Shown one piece after another: positions 7,544 through 15,077 of a stretch of DNA of 64,000 bases. Position 1 is the stretch's first letter; each line of letters starts with the position of its first letter. The notes under the pieces were generated by a model that did no database searches, was not told the DNA's origin, and saw nothing but the letters and a program-made list of their open reading frames with translations. The translations under genes were made by a program, and so were the position numbers. The stretch comes from DASSUC01 sp035649895 (GTDB lineage: Bacteria > Actinomycetota > Actinomycetes > Mycobacteriales > Micromonosporaceae), in NCBI GenBank assembly GCA_035649895.1, contig DASRIS010000131.1:1-64000 (forward strand), read 5' to 3'.

Positions 7544-9277
7544 GTGGTCTCGGTGCCAGCCTCAACACCTGACGAGAAACGATGGGGCGCGCCGGCCCTG
7601 GGGCTGGGCCCGCTGTCGCGGGTGCACCTGGACGAGCTGCTCCAGGAGCTGCTCGACCGGGTCGGCGAGGTGGTCGCCAGCCGGGAGCGGCTGCGTGCGC
7701 TGCTCGACGCGGTGGTCGCCATCGCCACCGACCTGGACCTGCACGCCACCCTGGAGCGCATCGTCGCGGCGGCGTGCCGGCTGGTCGGCGCCCGCTACGG
7801 CGCGCTCGGCGTGCTCGACAACGACCGCGGGCTGGCTGCCTTCATCACCTGGGGGATGAGCGAGGAGCAGCGGGCGGCGATCGGGCAGCTGCCCAGGGGC
7901 CGGGGTGTGCTGGGCCAGCTGATCGAGGACCCTCGTCCGCTGCGGCTGGCCGACATCACCAAACACCCCAGCTCGTACGGCTTCCCCGCGCACCACCCGC
8001 CGATGCATACCTTCCTGGGCACCCCGGTGCGCATCCGGGACCAGGTCTTCGGCAACCTCTACCTGGCCGAGAAGCAGGGCGGGGGGCAGTTCACCGAGGA
8101 CGACGAGGAGATCGTTGTCGCGCTGGCGGCGGCGGCCGGCGTGGCGGTGGAGAACGCCCGGCTCTACGCCATCTCCCACCGGCGGGAGCGCTGGCTCGCC
8201 GCCACCGCGGAGATCACCAACGTCCTGCTGGGGCAGGTACGCCAGACCGCGGCGCTCCGGCTGGTGGCCCGGCGGGCCCGTGAGGTGGCCGAGGCCCAGC
8301 TCGTGCTGGTGCTGCTGCACGACGAGGAGAACGACGCGCTGACCGTGGAGGTGGTGGAGGCCGCCGACGGCGCGGCAGCCGAGCGGTTGCAGGGCGCCGT
8401 ACTGCCGGTCACCGAGACCGCGTTCGGCGACGTGGTCAACGGCGGAGGCGAGCAGGTCCTGCTGGAGAACCTCGGCAAGGCGGCGGCCTGGCCGGTGCCG
8501 GTGATGACCGGCGGTGCGCTGGTGGCCCCGCTCACCGCCGACGGCACACTGCACGGCCTGCTGGTGGTGGCCCAGCCGCCCGGGCAGGCCTCCGCGGCCG
8601 ACGAGGACCAGTCGCTGCTGACCACGTTCGCCGGCCACGCGGCGCTGGCGCTGGAGCGGGCCCGCGCCCAGGACGAGCGGGAGCAGCTGGTGGTCCTGGA
8701 GGACCGCGAGCGCATCGCCCGCGACCTGCACGACGTGGTGATCCAGCGGCTCTTCGCCACCGGGCTGCAGCTGCAGACCGCGGCCACCCTGGCCATGCGC
8801 CCGGAGGCCGCCAGCCGGGTGAACGCCGCAGTGGACGACCTGGACGCCACCATCCGAGACATCCGGGCGGCCATCTTCGAGCTGCGTACGCCGGTGACGG
8901 CGGCGCTGCGCACCCAGCTGCGGGACACCGTCGAGTCGGCCCAGGCGACGCTCGGGTTCCGGCCCGTGCTCGCCCTGTCCGGCCCGGTCGACAGCGCGGT
9001 GCCGCACGAGGTACGACCGGACCTGCTCGCCGTGGTGCGGGAGGCGGTCTCCAACGTGGCCCGCCACGCCCGGGCCAAGGCGGTGCAGGTCGGCATCGAC
9101 GTCGGCAACGGCCGGCTGGCCCTGACCGTCACCGACGACGGCATCGGCATCCCACCCGGCGCCGAGCGCGGTGGGCTGGTGAACATGCGCGAGCGCGCGG
9201 AGCGGCTCGGCGGCACCTTCGCGGTCAGGCCCGGTCCGAGCACCGGGACGGTGCTGGAGTGGTGCGTGCCGGTATAG
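7544..9277 (+). CDS. DevS/DosT-like two-GAF sensor histidine kinase
   Basis: 577 aa. GAF-A (about 55-205), GAF-B (about 220-370), HisKA_3 dimerisation domain with phospho-acceptor His396 (ARDLHDVVIQRLF) and a HATPase domain (EAVSNVARHA, DDGIGIP, GGLVNMRERAERLGG). GAF-A contains GFPAHHPPMHTFLG at about 146-159, the region that holds the haem ligand (His149) in mycobacterial DevS, so haem-based oxygen, NO or redox sensing is plausible. No response regulator is encoded in the window, so the partner must lie elsewhere. It is divergent from the cNMP-binding gene and precedes the stress protein and Acg genes. The GTG start is the first in the frame and its ribosome binding site is weak. Confidence 0.9.
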   Translation: MVSVPASTPDEKRWGAPALGLGPLSRVHLDELLQELLDRVGEVVASRERLRALLDAVVAIATDLDLHATLERIVAAACRLVGARYGALGVLDNDRGLAAFITWGMSEEQRAAIGQLPRGRGVLGQLIEDPRPLRLADITKHPSSYGFPAHHPPMHTFLGTPVRIRDQVFGNLYLAEKQGGGQFTEDDEEIVVALAAAAGVAVENARLYAISHRRERWLAATAEITNVLLGQVRQTAALRLVARRAREVAEAQLVLVLLHDEENDALTVEVVEAADGAAAERLQGAVLPVTETAFGDVVNGGGEQVLLENLGKAAAWPVPVMTGGALVAPLTADGTLHGLLVVAQPPGQASAADEDQSLLTTFAGHAALALERARAQDEREQLVVLEDRERIARDLHDVVIQRLFATGLQLQTAATLAMRPEAASRVNAAVDDLDATIRDIRAAIFELRTPVTAALRTQLRDTVESAQATLGFRPVLALSGPVDSAVPHEVRPDLLAVVREAVSNVARHARAKAVQVGIDVGNGRLALTVTDDGIGIPPGAERGGLVNMRERAERLGGTFAVRPGPSTGTVLEWCVPV

Positions 9278-9288
9278 CCCCGGCGCGG

Positions 9289-9313
9289 CCGCCGGGCTTG
9301 ACTGCCCGGGCGG
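9289..9313. terminator. Hairpin after the histidine kinase gene
   Basis: CCGCCGGGC (9289-9297) and GCCCGGGCGG (9304-9313) form a GC-rich stem with one bulged base and a six-base loop, starting 12 bases after the kinase stop. It may limit read-through into the stress protein gene. Confidence 0.55.
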
Positions 9314-9333
9314 TCAGGACTTCTGGCCCTGCG
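9314..9333 (+). promoter_or_regulatory. Possible DevR/DosR-like operator upstream of the stress-protein operon
   Basis: TCAGGACTTCTGGCCCTGCG resembles the DosR-type box (GGGAC, about five bases, then GNCCC): it has GGACT, G and CCC in register. It lies 57 bases before the universal stress protein start, next to a DevS-like kinase gene. This is a pattern match by eye to one half-conserved site, so confidence is low. Confidence 0.3.
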
Positions 9334-9389
9334 CCTGCGGCGCGCTGACGGGCACGGTGTACGTACGTTCCCCGTACGAAGGAGCCGTC

Positions 9390-10454
9390 ATGGCCACCGC
9401 ATCCGCCGCCCCGCCCCAGGCGGACATCCTCGCGCACCCGGCGCGGTCGGGGCACCTTCCCGCACACGGCACCGGCCCGCTTCGTTCGGCCGCATCCGCC
9501 TCCGCCGCGGGGACGCTGTCCGGGCAGCAGATCGTGGTCGGGTTCGGCGGCACCGGAGGCTGGCAGACGCTGGCCTGGGCGGTGGCCGAGGCGGCGGTCA
9601 CCGGTGGCCGGCTGTCCGTCTGGTACGTCTGCCCGCCGGACTCCCTGCTCGGACAAGCTGGCCGAGGCGTGCCGATGCGTACCCTCGAGCTGGCCGCGCC
9701 CGCCCTCAGCCGGGCGGTGGCAGCGGCCCGGCAGCGGCTGGGCGAGCAACGGGTGGACCTGGTGGTCCAGAGTGGACGGGTCGGCGCGACGTTGCTGCGC
9801 GCCGCCGAGCACGCCGACCTGCTCGTGGTCGGGGCACCGGAGCAGCTCGGCTGGGCCGAGCGCCGGTCCACCACGCACCAGGTGGTGACCCACGCGAGCG
9901 GCCCGGTCGTCGTGGTCCGCCCGACGGTGACCCCGGTCGAGGGCCCGTTCACCGGGAACGTGGTGATCGGCGTGGACGGCTCGGAGCCGGCCCGGGCCGC
10001 CCTGGAGTACGGGTTCTGCTACGCGGCGGCGCATCGCCGGCCGGTGGCTGCGGTGCACGTCGGCGCCCACACCGCGGGCGACCTGTGGCTCGATGACGCC
10101 ACGGACGAGCCACACCTGGCCGCGGAGCCAGCGGACCTGGCGCTCCTGCACGACGAGCTAGAGCCGTGGCGCCGCCGGTACCCGCAGGTCGCGGTGCGGC
10201 GGGCCATCTTCGCCGGCACCGCGCTGCAGGGACTGCTGCGCGCCGCCAGCGGCGCTCGTCTGGTCGTGGTCGGCAACCGCGGCCGGTCCGCCGCGGTGCG
10301 GATGGTCCTCGGCTCGGTCAGCCACGGCGCCGTCGACCACGCTCCATGCCCGGTCGCCGTGGTGCCCGCCACGGCGGGGAGGGTACCTGCCGTGACCGGG
10401 CGCACCGAGCGGAGCGAAGGCCGCGAGGGCATGGCAAAGGAGGCACGGTCATGA
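9390..10454 (+). CDS. Tandem universal stress protein (two Usp domains)
   Basis: 354 aa. After a 45-residue Ala/Pro-rich lead, domain 1 runs about 46-190 (IVVGFGGTGG, LLVVGAPEQ) and domain 2 about 195-345 (VVIGVDGSEPARAAL, LVVVGNRGRSAAVRMVLGSVSHGAVDHAPCPVAVVP). Domain 2 keeps the ATP-binding signature G-x2-G-x9-G(S), here GNRGRSAAVRMVLGSVS. Domain 1 is degenerate (GAPEQLGWAERRSTTHQV). Tandem Usp proteins are strongly induced in mycobacterial dormancy. AAGGAG lies 8-13 bases before the ATG at 9390; the frame upstream of it has no support. Its stop overlaps the next start (ATGA), so the Acg protein is made by coupled translation. Confidence 0.92.
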   Translation: MATASAAPPQADILAHPARSGHLPAHGTGPLRSAASASAAGTLSGQQIVVGFGGTGGWQTLAWAVAEAAVTGGRLSVWYVCPPDSLLGQAGRGVPMRTLELAAPALSRAVAAARQRLGEQRVDLVVQSGRVGATLLRAAEHADLLVVGAPEQLGWAERRSTTHQVVTHASGPVVVVRPTVTPVEGPFTGNVVIGVDGSEPARAALEYGFCYAAAHRRPVAAVHVGAHTAGDLWLDDATDEPHLAAEPADLALLHDELEPWRRRYPQVAVRRAIFAGTALQGLLRAASGARLVVVGNRGRSAAVRMVLGSVSHGAVDHAPCPVAVVPATAGRVPAVTGRTERSEGREGMAKEARS

Positions 10455-11440
10455 CGATCGAGGGATACTCCGAGGCGGCGCTGCACGCCGCTGCGGTGGC
10501 CGGCGGGCGAGCCCCGTCCATGCACAACACCCAGCCATGGCGGTTCCGCCTGCGGGGCGGGGCGGTTGAGGTGCTCGCTGACCGGACACGCGCCCTTCCC
10601 GTCGCCGACCCGTCCGGGTGGGCGCTGCGGCTGGCCTGCGGGGCCGCCGCCTTCAACGCCCGCCTGGCCCTGGCAGCGCTGGGCCGGCCGGCCCAGGTGA
10701 TGCTGCGCCCCGACCGGACGGACCCGGAGCTGATGGTACGGCTCGAGCCGGCGCCGCCCCGCCCGCCGAGCGCCGCCGAGCAGCGCCTGTACGCAGCCGT
10801 CCCGCGGCGGCACAGCAACCGGGCGCCGTTCTGGCCCGAGCCGGTCTCCGCGGACCTGCGCACCCGGCTCGTGGAGGCCGCTGTGGCCGAGGGCGGCTGG
10901 CTGGAGCTGCTGATCGGGCTCGGCCCGGTCGCGGCCCTGGCCGAGATCGCCCAGGCCGCCAACCGGGTGCTCGAGCGCGACGACCGCTACCAGGCCGAGC
11001 TTGCGGCGTGGACCCGGCCCGACGAGACCTGGCCGGACGGGGTGCCGGCGGCCGCCGGCGGGCCCAGCCCGGAGCCGCAGGACCTGCTGCCGCAGCGGCG
11101 GATGGGCCAGTCCCCGCGGGCGCCCGGCCGGGACTTCGAGCCCGAGCCCCTCGTCGGCGTGCTCGGCACCGCCGGAGACCACCCGCGCGACCAGCTCATC
11201 GCCGGCCAGGCACTACAGCGCGTGTTACTGACCGCCACGGACCTCGGGTTGGCCGTGTCCATGCTGTCCCAGCCGATCGAGGTCGCCGCAGCCCGTGAGC
11301 AGCTGCGGCTGGCGCTGGCGCGGTACGGCACACCGCAGCTCATCCTGCGCATCGGCTACGGCCAGCCCGGATTTCCCACGCCGCGGCTGGACCCGGCCGT
11401 CCTGATCGACCGGAGGGAGCCCGTACCGGGGACGGCGTGA
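10451..11440 (+). CDS. Acg family FMN-binding oxidoreductase (second copy)
   Basis: 329 aa. The family hallmark SMHNTQPWRFRL lies at about 23-34, followed by LACGAAAFNARLALAALG, a VPRRHSNRAPF segment and a C-terminal YGTPQLILRIGYG, in the same order as in the copy at 2793-3821. Both are diverged enough to be old paralogues rather than a recent duplication. The ATG overlaps the stop of the universal stress protein gene and has AAAGGAGG upstream, so the two genes form an operon. Co-transcription with a stress protein is typical for this dormancy-associated family. Confidence 0.9.
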   Translation: MTIEGYSEAALHAAAVAGGRAPSMHNTQPWRFRLRGGAVEVLADRTRALPVADPSGWALRLACGAAAFNARLALAALGRPAQVMLRPDRTDPELMVRLEPAPPRPPSAAEQRLYAAVPRRHSNRAPFWPEPVSADLRTRLVEAAVAEGGWLELLIGLGPVAALAEIAQAANRVLERDDRYQAELAAWTRPDETWPDGVPAAAGGPSPEPQDLLPQRRMGQSPRAPGRDFEPEPLVGVLGTAGDHPRDQLIAGQALQRVLLTATDLGLAVSMLSQPIEVAAAREQLRLALARYGTPQLILRIGYGQPGFPTPRLDPAVLIDRREPVPGTA

Positions 11441-11496
11441 CCGGGCAGGTATGTTGCCCTCCGTGATCCTTCGGAGTTCCGCGTGACCCCGCTGTC

Positions 11497-13785
11497 GTGA
11501 CCGTGACCGAGACGGTCGTCCGGCACCGGCGGCCGCCCGGCCACTCGCCGGAGCCCGTGCCGGGCGCGCCGCCTGCGGACCGCTGGCGGCACCGGAAGCA
11601 GCCCTCCGCCGACCGGCGGCGGGCCTGGCTGGTGCTGCTCGGTACGGCTGTGTTCCTGGTACTCGCCGGTGGCTACGGCGCCGACGTCACCGAGCGGCTC
11701 TCCAACGCCGGGTACACCCCGCGCTCGGCCGAGTCGGTCCTTGCTGAGCAGCTGCTCAACGACCACTTCATGGCCGGCACCCCCAACCTCGTCCTGCTGC
11801 TGCGTGGCACGGAGTCGGTGGACGGTCCCCGGACCGCCCAGCGCGGGCGGGCGTTCACCGAGCACGTCGCGACCCTGCCGGGGGTGGCCTTCGTCGACTC
11901 GTACTGGAGCACCGGCGACCCGGTCCTGCGCTCCGGCGACCGGCTCTCCGCGCTGGTCCTGGTCCGCCTGGCCGGGGACGAGGACCGCGCGCAGCGGGCC
12001 GCCGCGGACCTGGTGCCCACGCTGACCGGCGGCTGGGGCGGGTTCGAGATACGGGTCACCGGTGAGGCCCAGGCCAACGTCGAGCTGCAGCGCCGCAGCG
12101 ACGAGGACCTGGTCCGCGCCGAGCTGCTCGGGGCACCGATCACGCTGCTCATCCTGCTGCTGGTCTTCCGTACGCCGGTCGCCGCGCTGCTGCCGTTCGT
12201 GGTCGGCGTGATCTCCGTGGTGGTCACGCTCGCCGTGCTGCGGGTGCTGGTAGAGGTGACCGAGGTGTCGGTCTTCGCGCTCAACCTGGTGACCGTGCTG
12301 GGGTTCGGACTCGCCGTTGACTACAGCCTGTTCGTGGTGACCCGGTTCCGGGAGGAGCTGGCCCGCACCGGCCGCCAGGACGAGGCCATCCGGGCCAGCG
12401 TGCGCACGGCCGGGCGTACCGTTGTCTTCTCCGCCGCGACCGTGGCGCTGTGCCTGGCCGCGCTGCTGGTCTTCCCGGTCTACTTCCTCAGCTCCCTGGC
12501 GTACGCCGCGATCCCCGTGGTCATGGCGGCGAGCCTGGCCGCGGTCACCGTGCTGCCCGCCATGCTCACGCTGTGGGGCCGCTGGGTCGACGCCGTGGAT
12601 GTGGTCACCCCGCTACGGCGCCGGCTCGGGCTGGGCGAGCCGCGGACCGGGGCGCAGTCGGGCCAGCTGTGGGCGGCGCTGGCCAGCTGGATCGTGCGCC
12701 GCCCGCTGCTGGTGGCGCTGCCTACCGTGACCGTCCTGCTGCTCCTGGCGCTGCCGTTCGGGCACGCCAAGTTCGGCCTCACCGACCACCGGGTGCTGCC
12801 GCCCGACGCCAACGCCCACGTCGTCGCCGAGGAGGTCGGTGACGAGTTCGACCTCGGCGAGATCATGGTGCTGAACGTGGTGCTCACCGGCCTGGACACG
12901 GCGGCGAGCCAGCCGCAGGTCGCCGAGTACGCCCGGCGGCTGTCCACTGTGGCCAACGTGACCCGGGTCGACGCCGGGACCGGGACCTACACCGGCGGCG
13001 TGCGGACGGCGGACCTGCCGGTGCCGCAGCTGTTCACCCGGCCGGACGCCACCCGGCTGCGGGTGGTGACCGAGGCCGAGCCATTCTCCAGCGAAGGGGA
13101 GCGCCTGGTACGCGCCCTGCGGGAGGTGCCGGCCCCGGGTGACCGGCACGTCGGGGGGCTCGCGGCGGTGTTCGCCGACACCCGGGACGCGGTCGCCACC
13201 CGGCTGCCGGTGGCGCTCGGGCTCATCGGGGTCACCACGTTCACCCTGTTGTTCCTCTTCACTGGCAGCGTGGTCGTACCCGCCAAGGCGCTGCTGCTCA
13301 ACCTGCTCAGCCTCACCGCCACGTTCGGCGCCATGGTCTACGTCTTCCAGGACGGGCACCTGCGCGGGCTGGTCGGCGACTTCGTGACGCCCGGCTACCT
13401 GGACGTGACCGTCCCGCTGCTGATGTTCTGCGTGGCGTTCGGCCTGTCCATGGACTACGAGGTGTTCGTGCTCGCCCGGATCCGGGAGGAGTACCTGCAC
13501 ACCGGCGACAACACCCGCGCGGTCGTGGCCGGGCTGGCCCGCACCGGGGCCCTGGTCAGCGCCGCCGCCCTGCTCATCGGGGTGGTGCTGGGGCTGCTCG
13601 CCACCTCCGGGGTCTCCGTGCTCAAGCTGCTCGGTGTGGGCCTGTGCCTGTCGGTGCTGGTCGACGCCGTGGTCATCCGCGGGATCCTGGTGCCGGCCTT
13701 CATGCAGCTGCTCGGGGAGCGCAACTGGTGGGCGCCCCGGGTCCTGCGACGCCTCCACGAGCGGGTGGGCGTGCGCGACGGATAG
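11497..13785 (+). CDS. MMPL/RND-family membrane transporter
   Basis: 762 aa. Topology typical of actinobacterial MMPL proteins: one N-terminal membrane helix (about 48-65), a large external loop, then five helices (about 205-360), a second half with a helix at about 400-420, another external loop, and five helices near the end. The repeated motif GFGLAVDYSLFVVTRFREE and AFGLSMDYEVFVLARIREE marks the proton-relay Asp-Tyr pairs in both halves. Such proteins export lipids or hydrophobic metabolites using the proton gradient. The substrate is unknown. The start is a GTG 56 bases after the Acg stop, so it may be in the same operon. Confidence 0.92.
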   Translation: MTVTETVVRHRRPPGHSPEPVPGAPPADRWRHRKQPSADRRRAWLVLLGTAVFLVLAGGYGADVTERLSNAGYTPRSAESVLAEQLLNDHFMAGTPNLVLLLRGTESVDGPRTAQRGRAFTEHVATLPGVAFVDSYWSTGDPVLRSGDRLSALVLVRLAGDEDRAQRAAADLVPTLTGGWGGFEIRVTGEAQANVELQRRSDEDLVRAELLGAPITLLILLLVFRTPVAALLPFVVGVISVVVTLAVLRVLVEVTEVSVFALNLVTVLGFGLAVDYSLFVVTRFREELARTGRQDEAIRASVRTAGRTVVFSAATVALCLAALLVFPVYFLSSLAYAAIPVVMAASLAAVTVLPAMLTLWGRWVDAVDVVTPLRRRLGLGEPRTGAQSGQLWAALASWIVRRPLLVALPTVTVLLLLALPFGHAKFGLTDHRVLPPDANAHVVAEEVGDEFDLGEIMVLNVVLTGLDTAASQPQVAEYARRLSTVANVTRVDAGTGTYTGGVRTADLPVPQLFTRPDATRLRVVTEAEPFSSEGERLVRALREVPAPGDRHVGGLAAVFADTRDAVATRLPVALGLIGVTTFTLLFLFTGSVVVPAKALLLNLLSLTATFGAMVYVFQDGHLRGLVGDFVTPGYLDVTVPLLMFCVAFGLSMDYEVFVLARIREEYLHTGDNTRAVVAGLARTGALVSAAALLIGVVLGLLATSGVSVLKLLGVGLCLSVLVDAVVIRGILVPAFMQLLGERNWWAPRVLRRLHERVGVRDG

Positions 13786-13791
13786 CCAGTG

Positions 13792-13813
13792 GCCCGGGAC
13801 CGCGCGCCCGGGC
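13792..13813. terminator. Hairpin after the MMPL gene
   Basis: GCCCGGG (13792-13798) and CCCGGGC (13807-13813) form a perfect 7-bp stem with an 8-base loop, starting six bases after the MMPL stop codon. Confidence 0.5.
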
Positions 13814-13899
13814 GGCGCAGACAGGTTCCCGATACACCCCCAGTTCCAGCGAGCGCATAATTCCCCGACGGCAGATCTCATCAGACAAGGAACGCTGAG

Positions 13900-14622
13900 A
13901 TGACCACGTCGCCACTGGCCCAGCGACTGGCCCCCAGGGTCACGCCGCCGCTGGTGCGCGTGCTGGAGGCCGACCCGGACCTGGCCCGGGGCCTGGCCCG
14001 CCCGCAGCAGGAGCACGCGGCCCTGGCGCTGGCCGCCCAGCTGTGGACCGGCAACGCCGCTGACGACGCGGCGGACATCGTACGCAGCCGCGAGCCGGAG
14101 CCGGTCAGCCTGCTTGTGCTGAGCGGGGTGCTCGCGCACTCGGTCACCGCGTACGGGTCGACCTCGGTGGGCCTGCTCAGCTGCGGCGACGTCTACTGCC
14201 CGGGCGAGGACGGCGGGGTGGACGAGGCGGCGGCCGAGCGCCTGGTGGCGCTCGTGGAGACGCGGGTGGCCGTCCTGGACGCCGGCTTCTTCGCGCAGGC
14301 CGCCCGCTGGCCCGTAGTGACCCGCAACCTCATGTTCCGCGTCGGCCAGCGGGCCCACCGGCTCTCGCTACAGCTGGCGATCTCCCACATGGTCGGCCTC
14401 GAGCGCAAGATCCTCGCGCTGCTCTGGCACCTCGCCGACCAGCTCGGCAGCGTGGGCACGGAGGGCGTGGTGGTGCCGCTGCGCCTGACCAACGGGCTGC
14501 TCGGCAACCTGGTGGGTGCCAGCGGGCCCTCGGTCAGCAGCGCGGTCGCCAACCTCACCCGCCAGCAGGCGGTCAGCCGGTTCCCGGACGGCGCCTGGCT
14601 GCTGCACCGCAGCGAGCTGTAG
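13900..14622 (+). CDS. Divergent Crp/Fnr-type transcriptional regulator
   Basis: 240 aa. An N-terminal beta-rich region (about 75-135) corresponds to the cNMP-binding fold but its ligand cassette is unrecognisable. A long dimer helix (about 150-185) and a C-terminal winged helix-turn-helix (about 190-235, LRLTNGLLGNLVGASGPSVSSAVANLTRQQAVSR) match the Crp family DNA-binding layout. Proteins of this type appear beside usp and Acg genes in actinobacteria as local regulators. AAGGAACG precedes the ATG. It is the last plus-strand gene of the stress island. Confidence 0.72.
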   Translation: MTTSPLAQRLAPRVTPPLVRVLEADPDLARGLARPQQEHAALALAAQLWTGNAADDAADIVRSREPEPVSLLVLSGVLAHSVTAYGSTSVGLLSCGDVYCPGEDGGVDEAAAERLVALVETRVAVLDAGFFAQAARWPVVTRNLMFRVGQRAHRLSLQLAISHMVGLERKILALLWHLADQLGSVGTEGVVVPLRLTNGLLGNLVGASGPSVSSAVANLTRQQAVSRFPDGAWLLHRSEL

Positions 14623-14713
14623 CCGGGCCGTTGGAGGCCCCCCGTCCAACGCTCCAACCCGCCCAGACACCGCATCCCGCCGACAACCTCTCCGCGCCCT
14701 GTGCGTGCGAACA

Positions 14714-14762
14714 AGATCTAGAAGAGTTGTGCACCCTATGCCGGCCTAGCTCTTCTAGATCT
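14714..14762. repeat. 13-bp perfect AT-richer inverted repeat
   Basis: AGATCTAGAAGAG (14714-14726) and CTCTTCTAGATCT (14750-14762) are exact reverse complements separated by 23 bases. The arms are AT-rich in a very GC-rich genome and lack a T-run. It could be a bidirectional terminator, an operator or the end pair of a small repeat element. Its place, about 90 bp after the Crp-type gene stop between convergent genes, allows any of these. Confidence 0.75.
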
Positions 14763-14850
14763 CTTCCGGGGCGGCGGGTGCTGGAGGGTGAGTGCTGGGG
14801 GAGAGGGTGATTTTGGGACTTATCCCCTGCGGGTCGGCGGCACCATTGCC

Positions 14851-14916
14851 AAGATCGCGATTGTGGCGCCCGATGTGTAGTCGCACTGCACATCTGCTGT
14901 ATGCGATCGCGATCTT
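14851..14916. repeat. Nested inverted repeat with 11-bp outer and 6-bp inner arms
   Basis: Outer arms AAGATCGCGAT (14851-14861) and ATCGCGATCTT (14906-14916) enclose inner arms GATGTG (14872-14877) and CACATC (14889-14894), with near-equal gaps of 10 and 11 bases. Each outer arm also contains the self-palindrome GATCGCGATC or ATCGCGAT. The structure could fold as an RNA with two stacked stems or as a multi-site operator. Confidence 0.65.
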
Positions 14917-15077
14917 CCGGAAGGGGGGAACGGTGGAGCGGGACAAACTGGGCGCAGCTGACGGTGGGCCGGGGTCACCGGCACCGCGACAGGGTTCGCG
15001 CTGAGGTGGCTGAGCGGGGGCAGAACCACATCTGCGTACGGGCGTACCGGTGAGTGGTATCGCTACCTGGCCGATGG

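Larger units (their letters stand above)
14623..15077. other. Convergent intergenic region rich in dyads
   Basis: 455 bp between the Crp-type gene and the dikinase operon end. It contains two notable inverted repeats (14714-14762 and 14851-14916, listed separately) and a GGGACTTATCCCC stretch at 14815-14827. A 24-codon frame beginning with GTG at 14933, preceded by a GGGGGG run, is the only candidate small gene, and I do not consider it supported. Confidence 0.5.

Noticed and set aside
12613..14358. A 581-residue minus-strand frame over MMPL and the Crp-type gene
   Set aside because: It is antisense to two well-supported genes and has the His/Gln/Gly-rich composition of a GC-rich shadow frame.
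14792..15004. A 70-residue plus-strand frame in the convergent gap
   Set aside because: It crosses the nested dyad, has no family feature and no credible ribosome binding site at its start.
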